Below the pieces are notes generated by a model. It saw nothing but the letters and a program-made list of their open reading frames with translations, searched no databases and was not told where the DNA came from. A stretch of DNA of 64,000 nt from Apostichopus japonicus (Eukaryota; Echinodermata; Holothuroidea; Aspidochirotida; Stichopodidae), in NCBI RefSeq assembly GCF_037975245.1, contig NC_092568.1, positions 10,935,501 to 10,999,500 on the forward strand. The letters run 5' to 3'. The position numbers were made by a program, and so were the translations under genes. Positions 22,700 through 35,450 of the stretch are shown piece by piece. Positions within the stretch are counted from its first letter, which is position 1; the number at the start of each line of letters is the position of its first letter.

Positions 22700-24648
22700 T
22701 ATAACAAATTCTAGAAATATTGTGATATATCTGCGTCTTTGTTTGTTTTTTGGCGTACGCATTGAGTTGGTCCATTATTCATCGTTACTCGTGTAGATCT
22801 ATCACCTACGCCAGCTCCCCAAAAATCGTAGGTCGCGACCCAATGATGCGTCGTAAAGCTTCAATTGCGACGTAGCAGAAGAGCAATTAAAGGGGTTTTC
22901 TTATCGTTTTATAACGGAGGATTGTATTTCCGGTACGTTGGCAATTGATCGTTTCTGTTATGAATTGCTTATCAAATTGTTGGGAAGAGGGGGTGCGTAA
23001 CATTTCTTTTTGTGTTTAATTGTCTCATCTTTGTCGACAAGAACCCCCTCCCTGACCCTCTCGATCCCTACGCAGGCGCCAAACCAAACGAAACTCGTAA
23101 AAGCAGCAAAAAAAAAAAAAAAGAACAAAAAAAAAAGGTCTGTATATGATTTCCTTTACTGACTTTCTTCTCGATTCGTCCAACAACCTGGATTCTGAGC
23201 CTGGTTACAGACCCAGTGGACCACGTTATCACAAAACTAATGTAACAAACATTTCTTTTGATTGGTTCATATATATAATTTCACTAACGATGATACATTT
23301 ACGGCATAACAGTACATTAAACATTCAATAACGGCACTTGAATTTATCACTTTCGACTTGGTCTTTCAACCGGCAACGGCTTCCAATCTCAAAGTATTCA
23401 AATACGTAAAACATTTTTGAATCAATTCGTCATTGACTTAGTACAGATATAAGAAACGGTTTTGATTACTGCCTCTCCGTACTACCTTTCTTATTACAGG
23501 GTATAACAAACCTTATATCAATCAATAGTAATGAATGAGATCTGTAGTATAGCACAATTAGCGTAGTGAACATCCGCCAATGTTGACAAATAGTCCTAAT
23601 AAACCTACTGATGTGATTTTTATTCTTTTTTTTTGGGGGGGGGGGTGGCGGACGTTATTATATTTTTTCATACTTGGATGTTGAAGAGGATGAAATAAAC
23701 AACTGATGATCTTAAAGTCTGGAGGAGTGAAGGTAACTGTTAGAAAAGATTTTTTGAAATTCCTGGGTGACAACCGAAGATTCCAGATGAAGGGCAGGCA
23801 GATGGCATTGGGTGTACTATGCTAAGATTCAACCTCTACTAGGTCAAAATCCAAACAGTGATTGTGACAAAAATCCTAAATGCTATGATAGTCTTAGAAG
23901 CCATAAGCTATCATATGGTGGGGTAGGACATGTCAGTTGAAAACTTCTATTTTTTGTTCTAGCAAGGTCTTCTATTCCTTTCTCTGATGCAAAATTGATC
24001 TAATTAACTTTTAAATTCAAACTTTTTCACAATGTATACATAGTATAAATTTTATATTCAATTTGCTTTGATTATCTTTGACATGTTGAGGCATATTTGT
24101 GTATTAAAACCATATACTTTTACTTAACTACCATTAGCAGTGACTTAAGACAATCTAAACCATTTTGAGTGGCGGATTTTAATATGTCAACTACGTAGGC
24201 CTACTGTAAACGGTCCAAATGCTTGGAGAAATATCATGCTCTGTACTTTCTAATGTCTATTTTGGCACACCTGTACCGTAGTATGAAATCTGTCTGACAT
24301 CATAACATATTTAAGAGATAACTGTTAGCAACAAAAAGCACTCATGAGAAATGTCTATTAACATGATGACTTTTCATATACACAATACTGCTAAAATTTC
24401 ATGTATGTCTTTCTACACACCCTATGAAAGAAGTTCAGAAAATGCATGCTTTTCACTATCTTTTTTCTCTCACTAGTGATCTATAATTGCTTGATCTCAC
24501 AATCAAATGCTAAGAAGGGTCTGCACAACACTTCCAATTGTCTAGTTTAGCACACTTGTAGCGTGAAAACTATCTGACGTCATGACATACCACGCAACAT
24601 TTAGCAATAGAAAGCATCGAGTGAGGAACAGCTATTCTAAATGGTAAC
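22700..24648. other. intergenic, no gene recognised
   Basis: AT-rich sequence with A and G homopolymers (about 23108-23138 and 23628-23645). The 3' UTR of the minus-strand TBCC gene should begin at the right edge. No further exon is supportable. Confidence 0.4.
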
Positions 24649-25668
24649 TTAATCCCACTTTTGAACCCTTTGTGATTCGGGTAAAATACCCCAGTTTGGA
24701 GAATGCTTGTCACTCGCAAGCCAATTGAAATCATCCACATCATCCCAGTTATTCCTATTTGGATCTAATCCGCTCTGTCTGTAATCCTCGCCCTTCGTCG
24801 CATAATCCCACTGATACGGAGCAAACAAGACCATGGTCGTGTCCTCGATGATCGCCCGACTGGTGACCTGGAGATAGAATTGAGTGTCCTTGGTGTGGTG
24901 AACCCGTAACTGCTGACAGGCTACCACGAATACGCAGCTTTCGCAGTTGTCTACGAATATCGAGCCGGGAACGGGCCCGCAGAATACCTTACAGTCTTTC
25001 AGGTTGTTGACGTGGACTGCACTCGGATATCCTTCGAGGGTCACCTTGCACGATTTGAGATTGGAGAGACTGACGTCCTGAAGCTTAATTTCTTCGCCTG
25101 CCATTCGCAGGCATTCCGAAGATCTGTCGGAAAACCCCTTTGAGTCTTGAACGAAGGCATTTTCTGGTTCTACTCCGGACTTTGCTCTTCCGTCCTCCTT
25201 GGGAGGTTTCTCCTCCACGGGTACTCCCTCGGATTCCTTCTTGCGAGATTTGAACGCAAACTTCTTCTTCGGGATCATCTCCTCTCGCTTTCGTTGAAGC
25301 GTCGAGAGCAGTTCGCTGGCCGACGACTGGGAGCGATTGATATCATAGGAAGGGAGGACAGCCGTATAATCTGCGATGAATTTTTGAAGTTTCTTCACCC
25401 TCATAATTAATGCATCGAACCTATCCGTCAGCTGAACCTTGGGGAGTTTTGCACCAGGTCTGCATAAATCTTCAAGACCAGTCTCTATCGATGATTTTTC
25501 AACTTGGAAGGTTTTGTAGAAGTAGTCGATGGATGTCTTCTTGGATTCATCGACATCTTGTTCCTCCCTCTTCTTTTCGATCTCAGCGATCCTTCCATCG
25601 TGCCGTTTCTGGAGCTTCTCTGTCATCCTGTCCTTACGTTCGCTCAAGTCTGATGTGTCCACTTCCAT
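24649..25668 (-). CDS. TBCC: tubulin-specific chaperone C (tubulin-folding cofactor C)
   Basis: A single-exon coding region of 339 residues; human TBCC has 346 and is likewise intronless in its coding part. Cofactor C joins the cofactor D/E-tubulin complex and stimulates GTP hydrolysis by beta-tubulin to release native heterodimers in the cytosol. Residues 1-130 are charged and helical (spectrin-like N-domain). A Lys/Glu/Pro-rich linker follows, and the C-CAP/cofactor-C beta-helix domain covers roughly 170-320. The invariant QQLR motif is present; its Arg (about 255) is the arginine finger. The C-terminal NNWDDVDDFNWLA and SPNWGILPE motifs match the family. I chose the ATG at MEVDTS because an acceptor (ttcaattggcag) ends five bases upstream of it, indicating a 5' UTR intron. 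Confidence 0.96.
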   Translation of the reverse strand: MEVDTSDLSERKDRMTEKLQKRHDGRIAEIEKKREEQDVDESKKTSIDYFYKTFQVEKSSIETGLEDLCRPGAKLPKVQLTDRFDALIMRVKKLQKFIADYTAVLPSYDINRSQSSASELLSTLQRKREEMIPKKKFAFKSRKKESEGVPVEEKPPKEDGRAKSGVEPENAFVQDSKGFSDRSSECLRMAGEEIKLQDVSLSNLKSCKVTLEGYPSAVHVNNLKDCKVFCGPVPGSIFVDNCESCVFVVACQQLRVHHTKDTQFYLQVTSRAIIEDTTMVLFAPYQWDYATKGEDYRQSGLDPNRNNWDDVDDFNWLASDKHSPNWGILPESQRVQKWD

Positions 25669-25689
25669 ACTGACTGCCAATTGAAAGAG

Positions 25690-27410
25690 ATGGAAGAGAT
25701 AACTTCAAATAAGTCATACAATGACTAAGTCTAGTTCTTTTCACAATTTTCTATTTTTCACCTTGAAACATGTACACCAATAGGGTCAGGTAACCCTAAC
25801 CCTGCTTGTTGCAAAGAGAAAACTTGAGTCAGCAAACCCAACATGCAGATCATCTATCGTTTTCATCATACTGTAGCTACATATCAATCACATCTTTTAG
25901 TAACCCTCAAGCTGTGGATAGAAGATAGAGTTAACAAAGAAAACCCATAAAGACTACATGTAGGAATTTTACAGGTAACAGGGTTGGATGCATTTACTTT
26001 AAAACTGAAAATAACCAGTTTATAAAGCACTCTCCTTCAAAATTTTGCAAACTGAAAGGAGACAAAACCCTACCTTTAGACTCCATACCCAAACATAGGA
26101 CTACCCTGATATTGTCCACTTCTTCTAACAATATCTTTCAAAGTTGACTGGTTTCATATGCAGTGGACCAACGACTTTCACCAGATCTGTAATATCAAGG
26201 CCATTCTTATCTTATTTCCCTTATGTTTTAAATAAGGTATTGAACATTGTTTTCATCCTGCCAAAGTCAGGTTTATACTCAGCCTTAGCTAGTGCCCATG
26301 GCTGACAAAAACGTCAGTTTTCCTGTTCCCAGGTTTTGAGCTACATGTACAGTAGCAGCTCCATGCCATAAATTCTATATTCAAGCATAATGTTAAACTG
26401 AGACACAAATCCAACCATCATCATTGGGCTATATGATAGTGATAACTGGGCATGAAAAACTTCCCAAACAGCTAGGAAATATCTTCTGCCGATTGGGAGA
26501 ATGTCTTGAGCAAGGTGAAAGACTTGAGCGATGACCAACATGTGCTTCATTTTTGTTTTCATTTTGCGGTAATGCCATGGATTTTGCAAATGCCAGAATC
26601 TTTCATGTTTAAAATACTTAACATGGCCGAACAATTGGCAATGTTTTCAGTGTCAACACTGCTCTTGTAATCTTGTTCATCTTGAAAATTTGAAAAGAAA
26701 CACACAGAGAGAGAAAACAGGTTTCAAATCCTTGTGACAATATGACATCATCAATTCATATGACGATTCTTCACAATTTTTACACTGTTAGGATATCTCC
26801 AAAATGAAGTAAGACTTTTCTTATCAACTTGTGGGAGTTGCTCACAAAGTCTTATAATCATTTCAGCTAAAAACGATAACTGGGCTGTCACCATAGAAAT
26901 TGATAAGGAATTTCTATGGTTATCACTCACTCACGTCAATAATTTTTTGACGAAAGGGATTCCCCATTTCTCTGCCATTGTCCATGGAAAGTTCACAACA
27001 GCTATTATCACCATCACCATTTCACATTTGTCGTTCTTACATAATCTGATAGTTGTTTTCAAATGGATTATATTAGCAAAGAAGTTAGGAAATTAATGCG
27101 AATCAATGCTTTCTATAAAAGTGTATATATAATAATGATATAGTCTTTAAGTTGTTAACACTAACAGGTAAAACGTATGCTAAGCTTGTATGTCGTTGGT
27201 TATGCCGATAAGATTAAGAGAAAAACCAAATAGCAAACACTGCATTAACATCTAACACACATACAGAAGTATATATAATAGTAGTTTTGCGAAAAGCATG
27301 TAACGTGACCGTTACAGCGTTCAGGCCCTGGTCAGTACTACACATTAGGCTATGTCAAATTAATTAATTGTGCACTTAACACTGCTTCTACATTTTCGAC
27401 ACTATTTTAT
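25690..27410. other. probable TBCC 5' UTR intron, no other gene
   Basis: AT-rich, with no recognised repeat family or coding exon. Its status as an intron rests on the acceptor next to the TBCC start and the donor at 27412-27417. Confidence 0.3.
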
Positions 27411-27417
27411 GTCTTAC

Positions 27418-27500
27418 CTGCAATCTAGAGCTACGTCTTTGTTGAATATATCTCAAAATTTGTATAATATCTTGTTCACGACAGTTCGTTGAAGCATTTG
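27418..27500 (-). other. probable 5' non-coding exon of TBCC
   Basis: The acceptor just before the TBCC start codon requires an upstream exon. A consensus donor (ATTGCAG/gtaaga) lies here on the minus strand, about 1.7 kb upstream. Upstream of it is TGACGTAC, a CRE-like half site. The transcription start is not visible and the right boundary is arbitrary. Confidence 0.3.
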
Positions 27501-28807
27501 CTTAGCAACTGACACAGTGTCATAAATGACGTACGGATTTCTTTCCCAGGTGGTACTGTAGTACTATACTATTGTTGATTTGCCGTAAGATAGTCTTCCA
27601 AAGCTACTGTACCACTGCATTTGTCATCGAAGAGTCCAGTGTATTTCGCACGTTGTAAATGGTGTTAGTTTGAATCGAGGTATGAGCGAGATAACGATTC
27701 CTTATCTAACCTTAATAAATAACCTACGGCAAGTTTCGTAAAACAAAGTCGAAACACCCATGGTGTTGTCAACTGACTCCACACTTCAGTTATGGGTCAG
27801 TATTTATACTGTAAAGACAGAGACACGGTTACATTATAAGTGCTGGTGGGAGCTATACTTAGGCCTAAAATTTATGATAGCATTGGGGTCCGAATTCCGA
27901 CCATGTTGTGGTAGTTTACTGTAATAACGTGAGAAATTTCATGCTAGAAAGGCTGCTTTTAATTGAGTAGAGGAAGCACTTATCGTATTCTACTTTCCTG
28001 AGTATCACACAGACTGACTTTACACTGTCAAGTGTCAGTGCATGCCACTTTAGCCTGCCTAAGGCCTAACATTAGGACTCTATATTGCTTACAGTAAGTC
28101 AATCAGTGAGCAGAAATGATAATTAGATAATAATTTAATGGTATAAAATGTGTTGCAAGTTTTGGCTCATTTATTCTAGGACCATTCTTGGATATTCATA
28201 TCCTTGAACTTGTGGAAAAGTCTCACCCCCACCCCCCTCCCTTGATAGTGAATACTTGTATGTAGTACTTAATACATACAGTACTATCTTCTGTTCAATT
28301 CACAATTGCAATGTGATAATAAGAAACCTATCATTAACATGTACCTGTACTATTTTACATACACATGTCTCAGCTATATCCGAAAATGCAAAAACTGTTC
28401 TGTAGTGTATTAGATAACAGTAAAGTTGTTCCATATTCATTCTAAAATTTCGAATTACATATTTTACAGTCGATTTATATAACCTTTTCAAATAGCTATA
28501 TTAGAAAATGCAAAAAAAAAAAAGACAAAAAAAATGAACTTTTGTGTATTGGATAAAGGTAAAGATGTTTCATATTTATTCTAAAATGGCTCATTACATT
28601 TTTCATTTTAACAGTCAATATTGAATGTTAACACAATGATGAAAAATGTAATGAGCAATATATAACCTCTTCAGATAGCTATATCAGAAAATGAAAGAAA
28701 AAGAAAAGAAAACTGTACTGTTGAATATTGGATAAAAGATAAAAATTGTTAAGTATTTATTCTATATTTGCTCATTACATTTTTCAGTCAATGTAGCCCT
28801 GTCAGAT

Positions 28808-29072
28808 ATGATCATCAAGTTCACCTTCACGGTAGTAATACTTGCTTTGTCGCAAGTGCCGTTTTGTCTGATGCTGCCCAGGGATCCTCTGGACAAACCA
28901 AACATTATCATCCTAGTAGCAGACGACATGGGATATGGGGACCTCTCCAGCTATGGACATCCAACCCAAGAATCTGGTCCTATCGACAGAATGGCCTTGG
29001 AAGGGATTAGGTTCACACAGTGGTATAGTCCTGAATCAGTTTGCACTCCGAGCAGAGGGGCTACCCTTACAG
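28808..29072 (+). CDS. steryl-sulfatase-like arylsulfatase, exon 1 (signal peptide, catalytic Cys)
   Basis: First of six coding exons that join to a 515-residue sulfatase. A signal peptide (about 1-20) is followed by [15 protein letters not shown], whose Asp39 and Asp40 bind the metal. CTPSR (79-83) is the sulfatase signature; Cys79 is the residue expected to become formylglycine. GKWHLG (Lys136, His138), the histidines of FLHLH (234/236), SDHGGH (Asp288) and Lys309 before WEGG complete the active site. The IIQQP, AGAPIPSDRVIDG and LPCCNPPYCFC motifs ally it with the STS/ARSD/ARSE/ARSF/ARSH group. The membrane hairpin of human STS is absent, so I infer a secreted or lysosomal enzyme. Substrate is unknown. 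The exon ends ACA G/gtgcat, phase 1. Confidence 0.92.
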
Positions 29073-30061
29073 GTGCATACATACATAATGTACATTCATA
29101 CGTACGAACAGATATACACGCACGCACGCACAAACTTACATGTATTCATTGTATTAATTTTGATATTTAAAGGGTGTGAAGACTCGCGCACAAAGAAACT
29201 TCTCATGCCGGTAATCTGACCTAGTTTCGAATGAGGTGTAATAGACACCACCATCAATCCCAGAAAATACACACACAGCTTGCTACCGTTAGTAACTAGA
29301 CACGATAGTGTACAGTCAATACATACAGCTACGGTCAATACCCACAACACTGTGTACATAGCATCGATGGACATCTCAGGTCTAGATGAAAGATTACAAG
29401 GTTTCACGTTTCATTAATGTCTGCATTTTGTAGCAACAAGAAGAAAACTTCACTTGCAAGCAACGTACGGAAAGTAAACTTTTTCAGAACGCAGCACACG
29501 GTTTGGGGCGAGTCTTCAATGCCTTTAAGTTGTTGTTAGTATATGCTTCCTATGCTGTATGTAACATTCCCTCCACTCGTTTGCACTTTAGTCCTGACTG
29601 AATGTATCATCAATGTCAATGTTGCAATTTTAACACATTACATGGGATCTGTTTCTTTGGAAGTACATGTAACAATCAAAACTGTTCTTTTTCAATGCAT
29701 ATACATTCAGGAAAAATAGTCAGGAAATTTTTAGATATTTGAAGTCAAAGTCTAGTAGGAAAGTGCATAAGATTCTCATATGAAACACAGCCATTAATTT
29801 TAGAGCATATTTAGCAAAGAGAGGAACAACAATTGTTAGAAGAAGATGCAGTTCTTGACCCTGTCTATCTCTCCTACCCACCCCACCCCTTCCTTACCCC
29901 ACACAGACACACATCTCACCACCACTTCTCCTTTGTAATGCTGCTAATGATACCTTTTATGTTAATCTCTGCTTATAATTTTTTTTATTATAATTTTTAA
30001 AATTGGATGGAGTTGTTAAGTTATGTTACCATCAACTTACCTTAATTTCCCTTCTCTGCAG

Positions 30062-30214
30062 GTAGACTTCCTGTTAGGGTCGGCTTGTATGGCCCATATG
30101 AACGAGTTTTTATCCCTCATATGCCAACTGGTTTGCCAAAGAATGAAATCACCATAGCTGAAGCATTGAAGGATGTGGGCTACGCTACTGGGATGAATGG
30201 AAAGTGGCATCTTG
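30062..30214 (+). CDS. steryl-sulfatase-like arylsulfatase, exon 2
   Basis: Follows acceptor cttctctgcag and restores the glycine split by the intron (G/RLPVR). It encodes [21 protein letters not shown] and the second sulfatase signature GKWHLG with active-site Lys136 and His138. It ends at donor gtatta in phase 1. Confidence 0.92.
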
Positions 30215-30779
30215 GTATTAAAAAATAGTTTTCTCTTTTCAATTTTAATAGCAGCTGCCTGTTTGTGAGGTTTTTTTCCATATTGAAATTACACAGTCAA
30301 ATTTTTGTGACAGGATTTGTTGTCTACTTTACAGCAATAAAGACAATTCCTGTGTGATTAAAAGTAATATTGCAATCTTGTTTCAGCACAAACAGAGATA
30401 TATAGTTTTTATAGAATAACTCTGCCTTAATTATGAAACAGCTTGGTTTGTCACGAACAGCTCTGGTCACCATGGCATAGCTAGGTGATTCTTTGTTTCA
30501 CAGGGAAATTTGGACTGCTAATTTAAGAAATGACTGAAATAAAATTTGTACTGTAGGTCATCAGGATTTTAGTGTTCAAGAAGTTTTCAAGAGTAAACTT
30601 TCCAAGAGGTTCTGAAACTCCACATTATTTCTCAAATATTGGAAATAATGTTTTTAATTTAAACCATTTAAATATATCTCTGTTAGGAGTAAAGCGGCCT
30701 TGAAATTTGGACGTGAAGGATCATTATTTGACACCTATCTGGGGATAACACTGATATAACCTGTTTATCATAAACCATG

Positions 30780-30786
30780 TTCTATG

Positions 30787-30844
<58 letters not shown>

Positions 30845-30861
30845 GTATTTATATATATATG

Positions 30862-30930
<69 letters not shown>

Positions 30931-30935
30931 ATATA
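30780..30935. repeat. AT-dinucleotide microsatellite in sulfatase intron 2
   Basis: About 150 bp of TA repeats with sparse TTT and G interruptions, ending about 40 bp before the next exon's acceptor. Open frames in it are artefacts. Confidence 0.95.
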
Positions 30936-30972
30936 TCTACATCTATACACACACACCTTCTGTAATTTCCAG

Positions 30973-31085
30973 GTATCAATGAGTTTAGGTTTGATGATGG
31001 TAATCACCTACCAGCCCATCATGGCTTTGATGAGGTTGGAACCATCGCACCTTTTACACACCACGCCAGATGTGATGAAGAAAAG
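30973..31085 (+). CDS. steryl-sulfatase-like arylsulfatase, exon 3
   Basis: Short 113-nt exon after acceptor tgtaatttccag, encoding the FDDGNHLPAHHGFDEVGT segment, the counterpart of the HxGFD region of sulfatases, and ending RCDEEK in phase 0 at donor gtatag. In human STS the next segment is a two-helix membrane hairpin, and nothing of that kind is visible before exon 4. Confidence 0.85.
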
Positions 31086-31971
31086 GTATAGTATTTGCTC
31101 ACTATATGCTGATAATAAGTGTTTGGCTAGGTACAGTAACCTCAACACCAATGTAAATGCTAGAATGGTCATTACCTTTATGGTGCTATGGTTTTATGCA
31201 GCAAAGCCTGCCAAATTACAAATTATAGTGGCAGTTATTCGTGACTAAATGCATAATTTACAAGTTTTAAAGTATAAAGTTCTTTTATATTATAAATCCA
31301 GGCTATAAAGGCTCTCTGCAATCTATATGCTTAAAGTCATATAAAATATAATATAATAGTTTGCTTTTATAATTGAGTACATCACTATAATGGCATTCAT
31401 ATACCATAACATATTTGTAACTTTCAATACACTGCAATGTGGGTTTAACATCCAGAAACAGCTTTAACAAAGATGTCTCAATTATAACCAATGAAATCAA
31501 TATTTACCATTTTCTTGGTCTCATTCCATGAAAAATACTCATTTTACAGAGCCCCATCCACCTTGTGCCTCTGTGATTATTGTTTTCACAGGTTATTCAA
31601 TCAAAGCACTATGTCCAAATGTAATATTGTAGGTTGTTTTCTTGTTGCCAAGTCAGTCAATGCTTGATCTTTACGATGGGTAAACTATTTTTAAGGATTA
31701 AAAAGTTCATCTCATTTATTTGAACCCAAACTTTTTTTTTTTTTTTCTGAATCAGCTGTTTACAAATGTGTACTGAATGTTTGTTTTTTACTTGTAGTTT
31801 GCAGGCAAGTATAAAATCAATGCAGTAAAGGTGGTGTGTATATGGACAGATGTGCGTGGGTGTAAGTGTGTGTCTGTGTGTTTGTATGACACCCTAGCTT
31901 ATAAACATGAATCTCAAGAAGGGGCAACTGGTGGCAAATTTCGAGAATTTTTGTTTGATTTATCTTTTCAG

Positions 31972-32194
31972 AAAATTGTCTCTTCTCCAGAAAAAAGCTA
32001 CTGTTTCTTTTACAGTAATGACACAATAATCCAACAGCCAGCAGCACACCATAATATCACCAAAACTCTGGTCTACGAAACCAAAGCATTTATATACAAC
32101 CATGAAAATGAACCTTTCTTCTACATGCTCAACTTTCTGCACCTTCACGATAGTCTGTTCGCCGGCCCGGAGTTCCAAGCATCATCTAAACGAG
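31972..32194 (+). CDS. steryl-sulfatase-like arylsulfatase, exon 4 (GC-AG donor)
   Basis: Begins after tttatcttttcag in phase 0. It encodes NDTIIQQP (matching the YEIIQQP motif of STS), two N-glycosylation sites (NDT, NIT), and PFFYMLNFLHLH with an active-site His. The only donor that keeps frame with exon 5 is CGAG/gcaagt, a GC-AG intron; the nearby GT alternative gives an immediate stop. Confidence 0.88.
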
Positions 32195-33376
32195 GCAAGT
32201 GTTGACTCTCTGCTCGGGTACAGCTAAACATGAACTCTGAGACAGAGACAACTTTGCTGTGAAGAAGTCAAAGCTCTACTAATACACTTAGAGAGGCTTT
32301 GATTACAAAAAGAGCTGTTCTTATATATATTCTCTCAAAATTTCCCCACCCAAATACTGCTCCAATTTTGTGCTGTCCACAGATACAGCTAGATTCATTG
32401 GAAGAGCTCAAGACTTTTAGTCCAAAGATCATCTGGTTCAAATCCTGTTCTGGCAAAAAAATTCTTTGTTCTTCCCAGAGAAAATGAAAATCAGAAATAA
32501 TTTTTGTATTTGATTCCCAAAACCATATTTTTTCATCTAGGTCTTAAACACATAAATATTTTTTTTTTTGGTTTATCAGTATGCCTTCATTGAATCATGG
32601 AAAATGTAAACAACAAAACACTCTGATGAGAAATTTAATTTTTTCTTTCTTTTCATTTTTTTTATCTTCAAGTTTGTTATTTGCTATATAGCTGAAAGAA
32701 CACTCAACAATGTCTATACATCCATGCATAAGCTCCCATCAATATATATATATATATCTGCTGAATGCGACCAGCATGTCTCACTATCTGGTACTCATAA
32801 TCATCTCACAAGTGTCACTTATGCTACTTGATATGCTACTACTTATATGCTATTGTCTGTTGCTTATTGAAAGATCCAAGTATAATGGTATGCCAATAAT
32901 CATTTCAAGCCTTTTTTGGGGGGAGGGGAAGGGGGGGGGGGTTTGCACCAACTTTCAAACAACTTTACCAAAACTAATGTATCCTTCTACAAATGAACTT
33001 TCAGGGTCAAGTAAGAGATGTTTCTGTCTTCATGGACCCTTGTGCTTATAGTGGCATTGAAGGGATGGACATTGTTTTCCCGATATGTGCCTCCCCCCCC
33101 CTCAAAAGGGTGGATCCACCCTTTTTCACTATACCTAACAAGAATTTTGTCACCTCATCAGCAAGGAATGGAGTATTGATCAAGAAATAATTGTCCCCTC
33201 CACCCTCACTCTCTTACCAAATTTCCTGGTTTTAATTATGCGTTATAAAATTTACTTTGATTCCGTAAATTCAAGGGTAAATCACAGCTTTATATTTTAC
33301 TCTGTATTGAACAGTGATTAGCATATTCCCAACACCAGTGACTTTTATCTACAATATGTTTCTCCGTTCCTTGCAG

Positions 33377-33541
33377 GTGAATATGGCGATAATTTGAATG
33401 AGATGAGCTGGGCTGTTGGCGAGATCTTAGACACATTGAGGAAGCTAGAAATTGAGAAGAATACTTTGGTTTTGTTTATATCAGATCATGGTGGACATAT
33501 AGAGATATGTAGTGACGGTGGCAAAAACTCTCCGTTCAGAG
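33377..33541 (+). CDS. steryl-sulfatase-like arylsulfatase, exon 5
   Basis: Bounded by ttccttgcag and AGAG/gtaaga, phase 1 to phase 1. It encodes GEYGDNLNEMSWAVGEIL and LVLFISDHGGHIE, which holds the metal-binding Asp288. The next residue is His289, where human STS has Gln and ARSA has Asn. Confidence 0.92.
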
Positions 33542-33908
33542 GTAAGAATTTTTCGTTAATAATGAAGATACACTTTTAATGATAGGATAGAATCAAATAG
33601 TGTCTCCTATGTTAAACCTGGCCGCAAACTCCTGATTTCAGGAAGCTATATTTATAAATATGACGGCTGTGAAATTACTAACAGTTCTGCAATAAGACTG
33701 TGCAACAAGTACTTTTTTTCTTGTTAACTTTAATACAGGTTGGTTTAACTTATGCTTTAAGTCTGTTTTATTTTGACAAACTGACCTTTAAATATGTCTA
33801 GTTGCATTAATAGATAGAAAACACACCGATTGAAAAATCGAATGGAAAGCTTTGTTGTTGTAGATCGATTGCAGTCAATGCCACAAGGCTCTCTACTCTC
33901 TGCCATAG

Positions 33909-34537
33909 GTTCTAAAGAAACTACGTGGGAAGGAGGCTTTAGGGTGCCAGCTATTGCATGGTGGCCAAGTATGATAGAGGGCGCCACAGTCTCTCGCGAT
34001 ATCGTGAGTTCGTTGGACATTTTTAGCACGGCCCTGGATCTAGCCGGAGCCCCCATCCCGTCAGACAGGGTAATCGATGGCATCAGTCTAAAGGAACATT
34101 TTCTCAGCAGCGGCCGGACTCCACACAGCAGGGAAGTCATCCATTACTACTGCTCCGATAGGCTCATGGCCATACGACACAGAGATTACAAAGCGCACTT
34201 TTATTCAAAGCCCAAGATCTCTCTCGACATCTATTCCTCGTTATGTTACGAAGGATGGCCCAGCGCGAGGTCGTACAGCTGCTACGGATGTCACGTACCG
34301 TGCATCCAATCACACGAACTGACACCTTTGCTGTTCAACCTGGAGAGAGATCCCGGGGAACTTTATCCGCTGAAAAGTCGGAAGCATAAAAAGTATTTAC
34401 ATCAAATCTGGCAGGAGAGGGACGACCATATTAAAAACCTCGTTAAAGGGGAACCGTTATTCACAGAACCTGCTACCATGTTATTACCTTGCTGTAATCC
34501 ACCATATTGCTTCTGTAATTATTCTCAGGATCAGTGA
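33909..34537 (+). CDS. steryl-sulfatase-like arylsulfatase, exon 6 (C-terminal)
   Basis: Last coding exon after tctgccatag. It encodes SKETTWEGGFRVPAIAWWP (Lys309, sulfate-binding), the AGAPIPSDRVIDG block, YKAHF, and a Cys-rich C-terminus LLPCCNPPYCFCNY, whose CC-x(n)-CxC pattern ends the STS and ARSA proteins. An ATTAAA at about 34637 could be the polyadenylation signal. Confidence 0.92.
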
Positions 34538-35089
34538 CTTTAAGTTGGCTGCATGTTGTATTGCCATGGTTCTTTCACACTCTACTGTTGTTTGCAGTTT
34601 CAAGTAGCACAAGTCCCTGGCCGATCCCAATTTGGCTATTAAAAAATTGAAATCTGGCAATTCATTTTCGATACTTATAATGTTCACGACAAAATGCTTT
34701 TCATTGATTCATGAAATGAAATATGTGGAACAAATGTTGTCAGGGTCTTGATTCTTCAGTTAATTTTTCTATTTATTCTTTCTTTAAGACTGGTATTGAA
34801 TTAGACTAATAATAATTTGAGGACCGCAGTGACTTTCGTTTCCCGGTGTTTGTTTGAGTATATGCTTATATATAGGCTGTCTTCTCAAAGGTAATTTTAA
34901 GACCTGTTGCAAGATAAATCGGTTTGCTTAAACATATTTTGGTTTGCCATTTTCTTTCTTAGGTTCCACAGTAATTATAATCATTATTATAATAATATTA
35001 ATTGTTATGATTATCATTATTATTATCATAATAATATCAGCCTGGGGTTGGCTCAGCAATCACACTGCTTGACTGAACTTGGAATGATT

Positions 35090-35450
35090 CATCTCTAATG
35101 TTGTGACCTAGTGTCCGATAGTTCCCAAGACCCATTGTCTCACTAAACTGAAATTGATGTACCATATTGATATATTTGTGGAGGTCAAAGGTCATTGCGG
35201 TCAACTTATAAGTCAAAGTCTGAAAATCTTGTAAATACAAACTCAAGAAGGACATCTTTCTTGAACTTTATGCTTAATCCAACTTCGTGATTGCAAGAAC
35301 CTTATTGAAGTTGTTAGAGGTCAAATGAGGGCAACCGGTGTCAAAGTCTGAAAACCTTTTAAACATGATAACTCTAAACTTCAAGTTACAATTAATTTCC
35401 AAATGCTATGAATATTCTTTTGGTGAACATAGTTTGGTCAAGTTCAGTAC
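35090..35450. repeat. diverged interspersed repeat with GGTCAAAGGTCA-type blocks
   Basis: Two imperfect copies, about 140-150 bp apart, share AGGTCAAA, then GTCAAAGTCTGAAAA, then an AACTC-AACTTC segment. It has no coding potential. The low identity implies an old duplication. Confidence 0.5.

Noticed and set aside
31831-31971. Upstream extension of sulfatase exon 4 in an open frame
   Set aside because: The acceptor at 31971 and family alignment place the exon start at 31972; the extension matches nothing in sulfatases.
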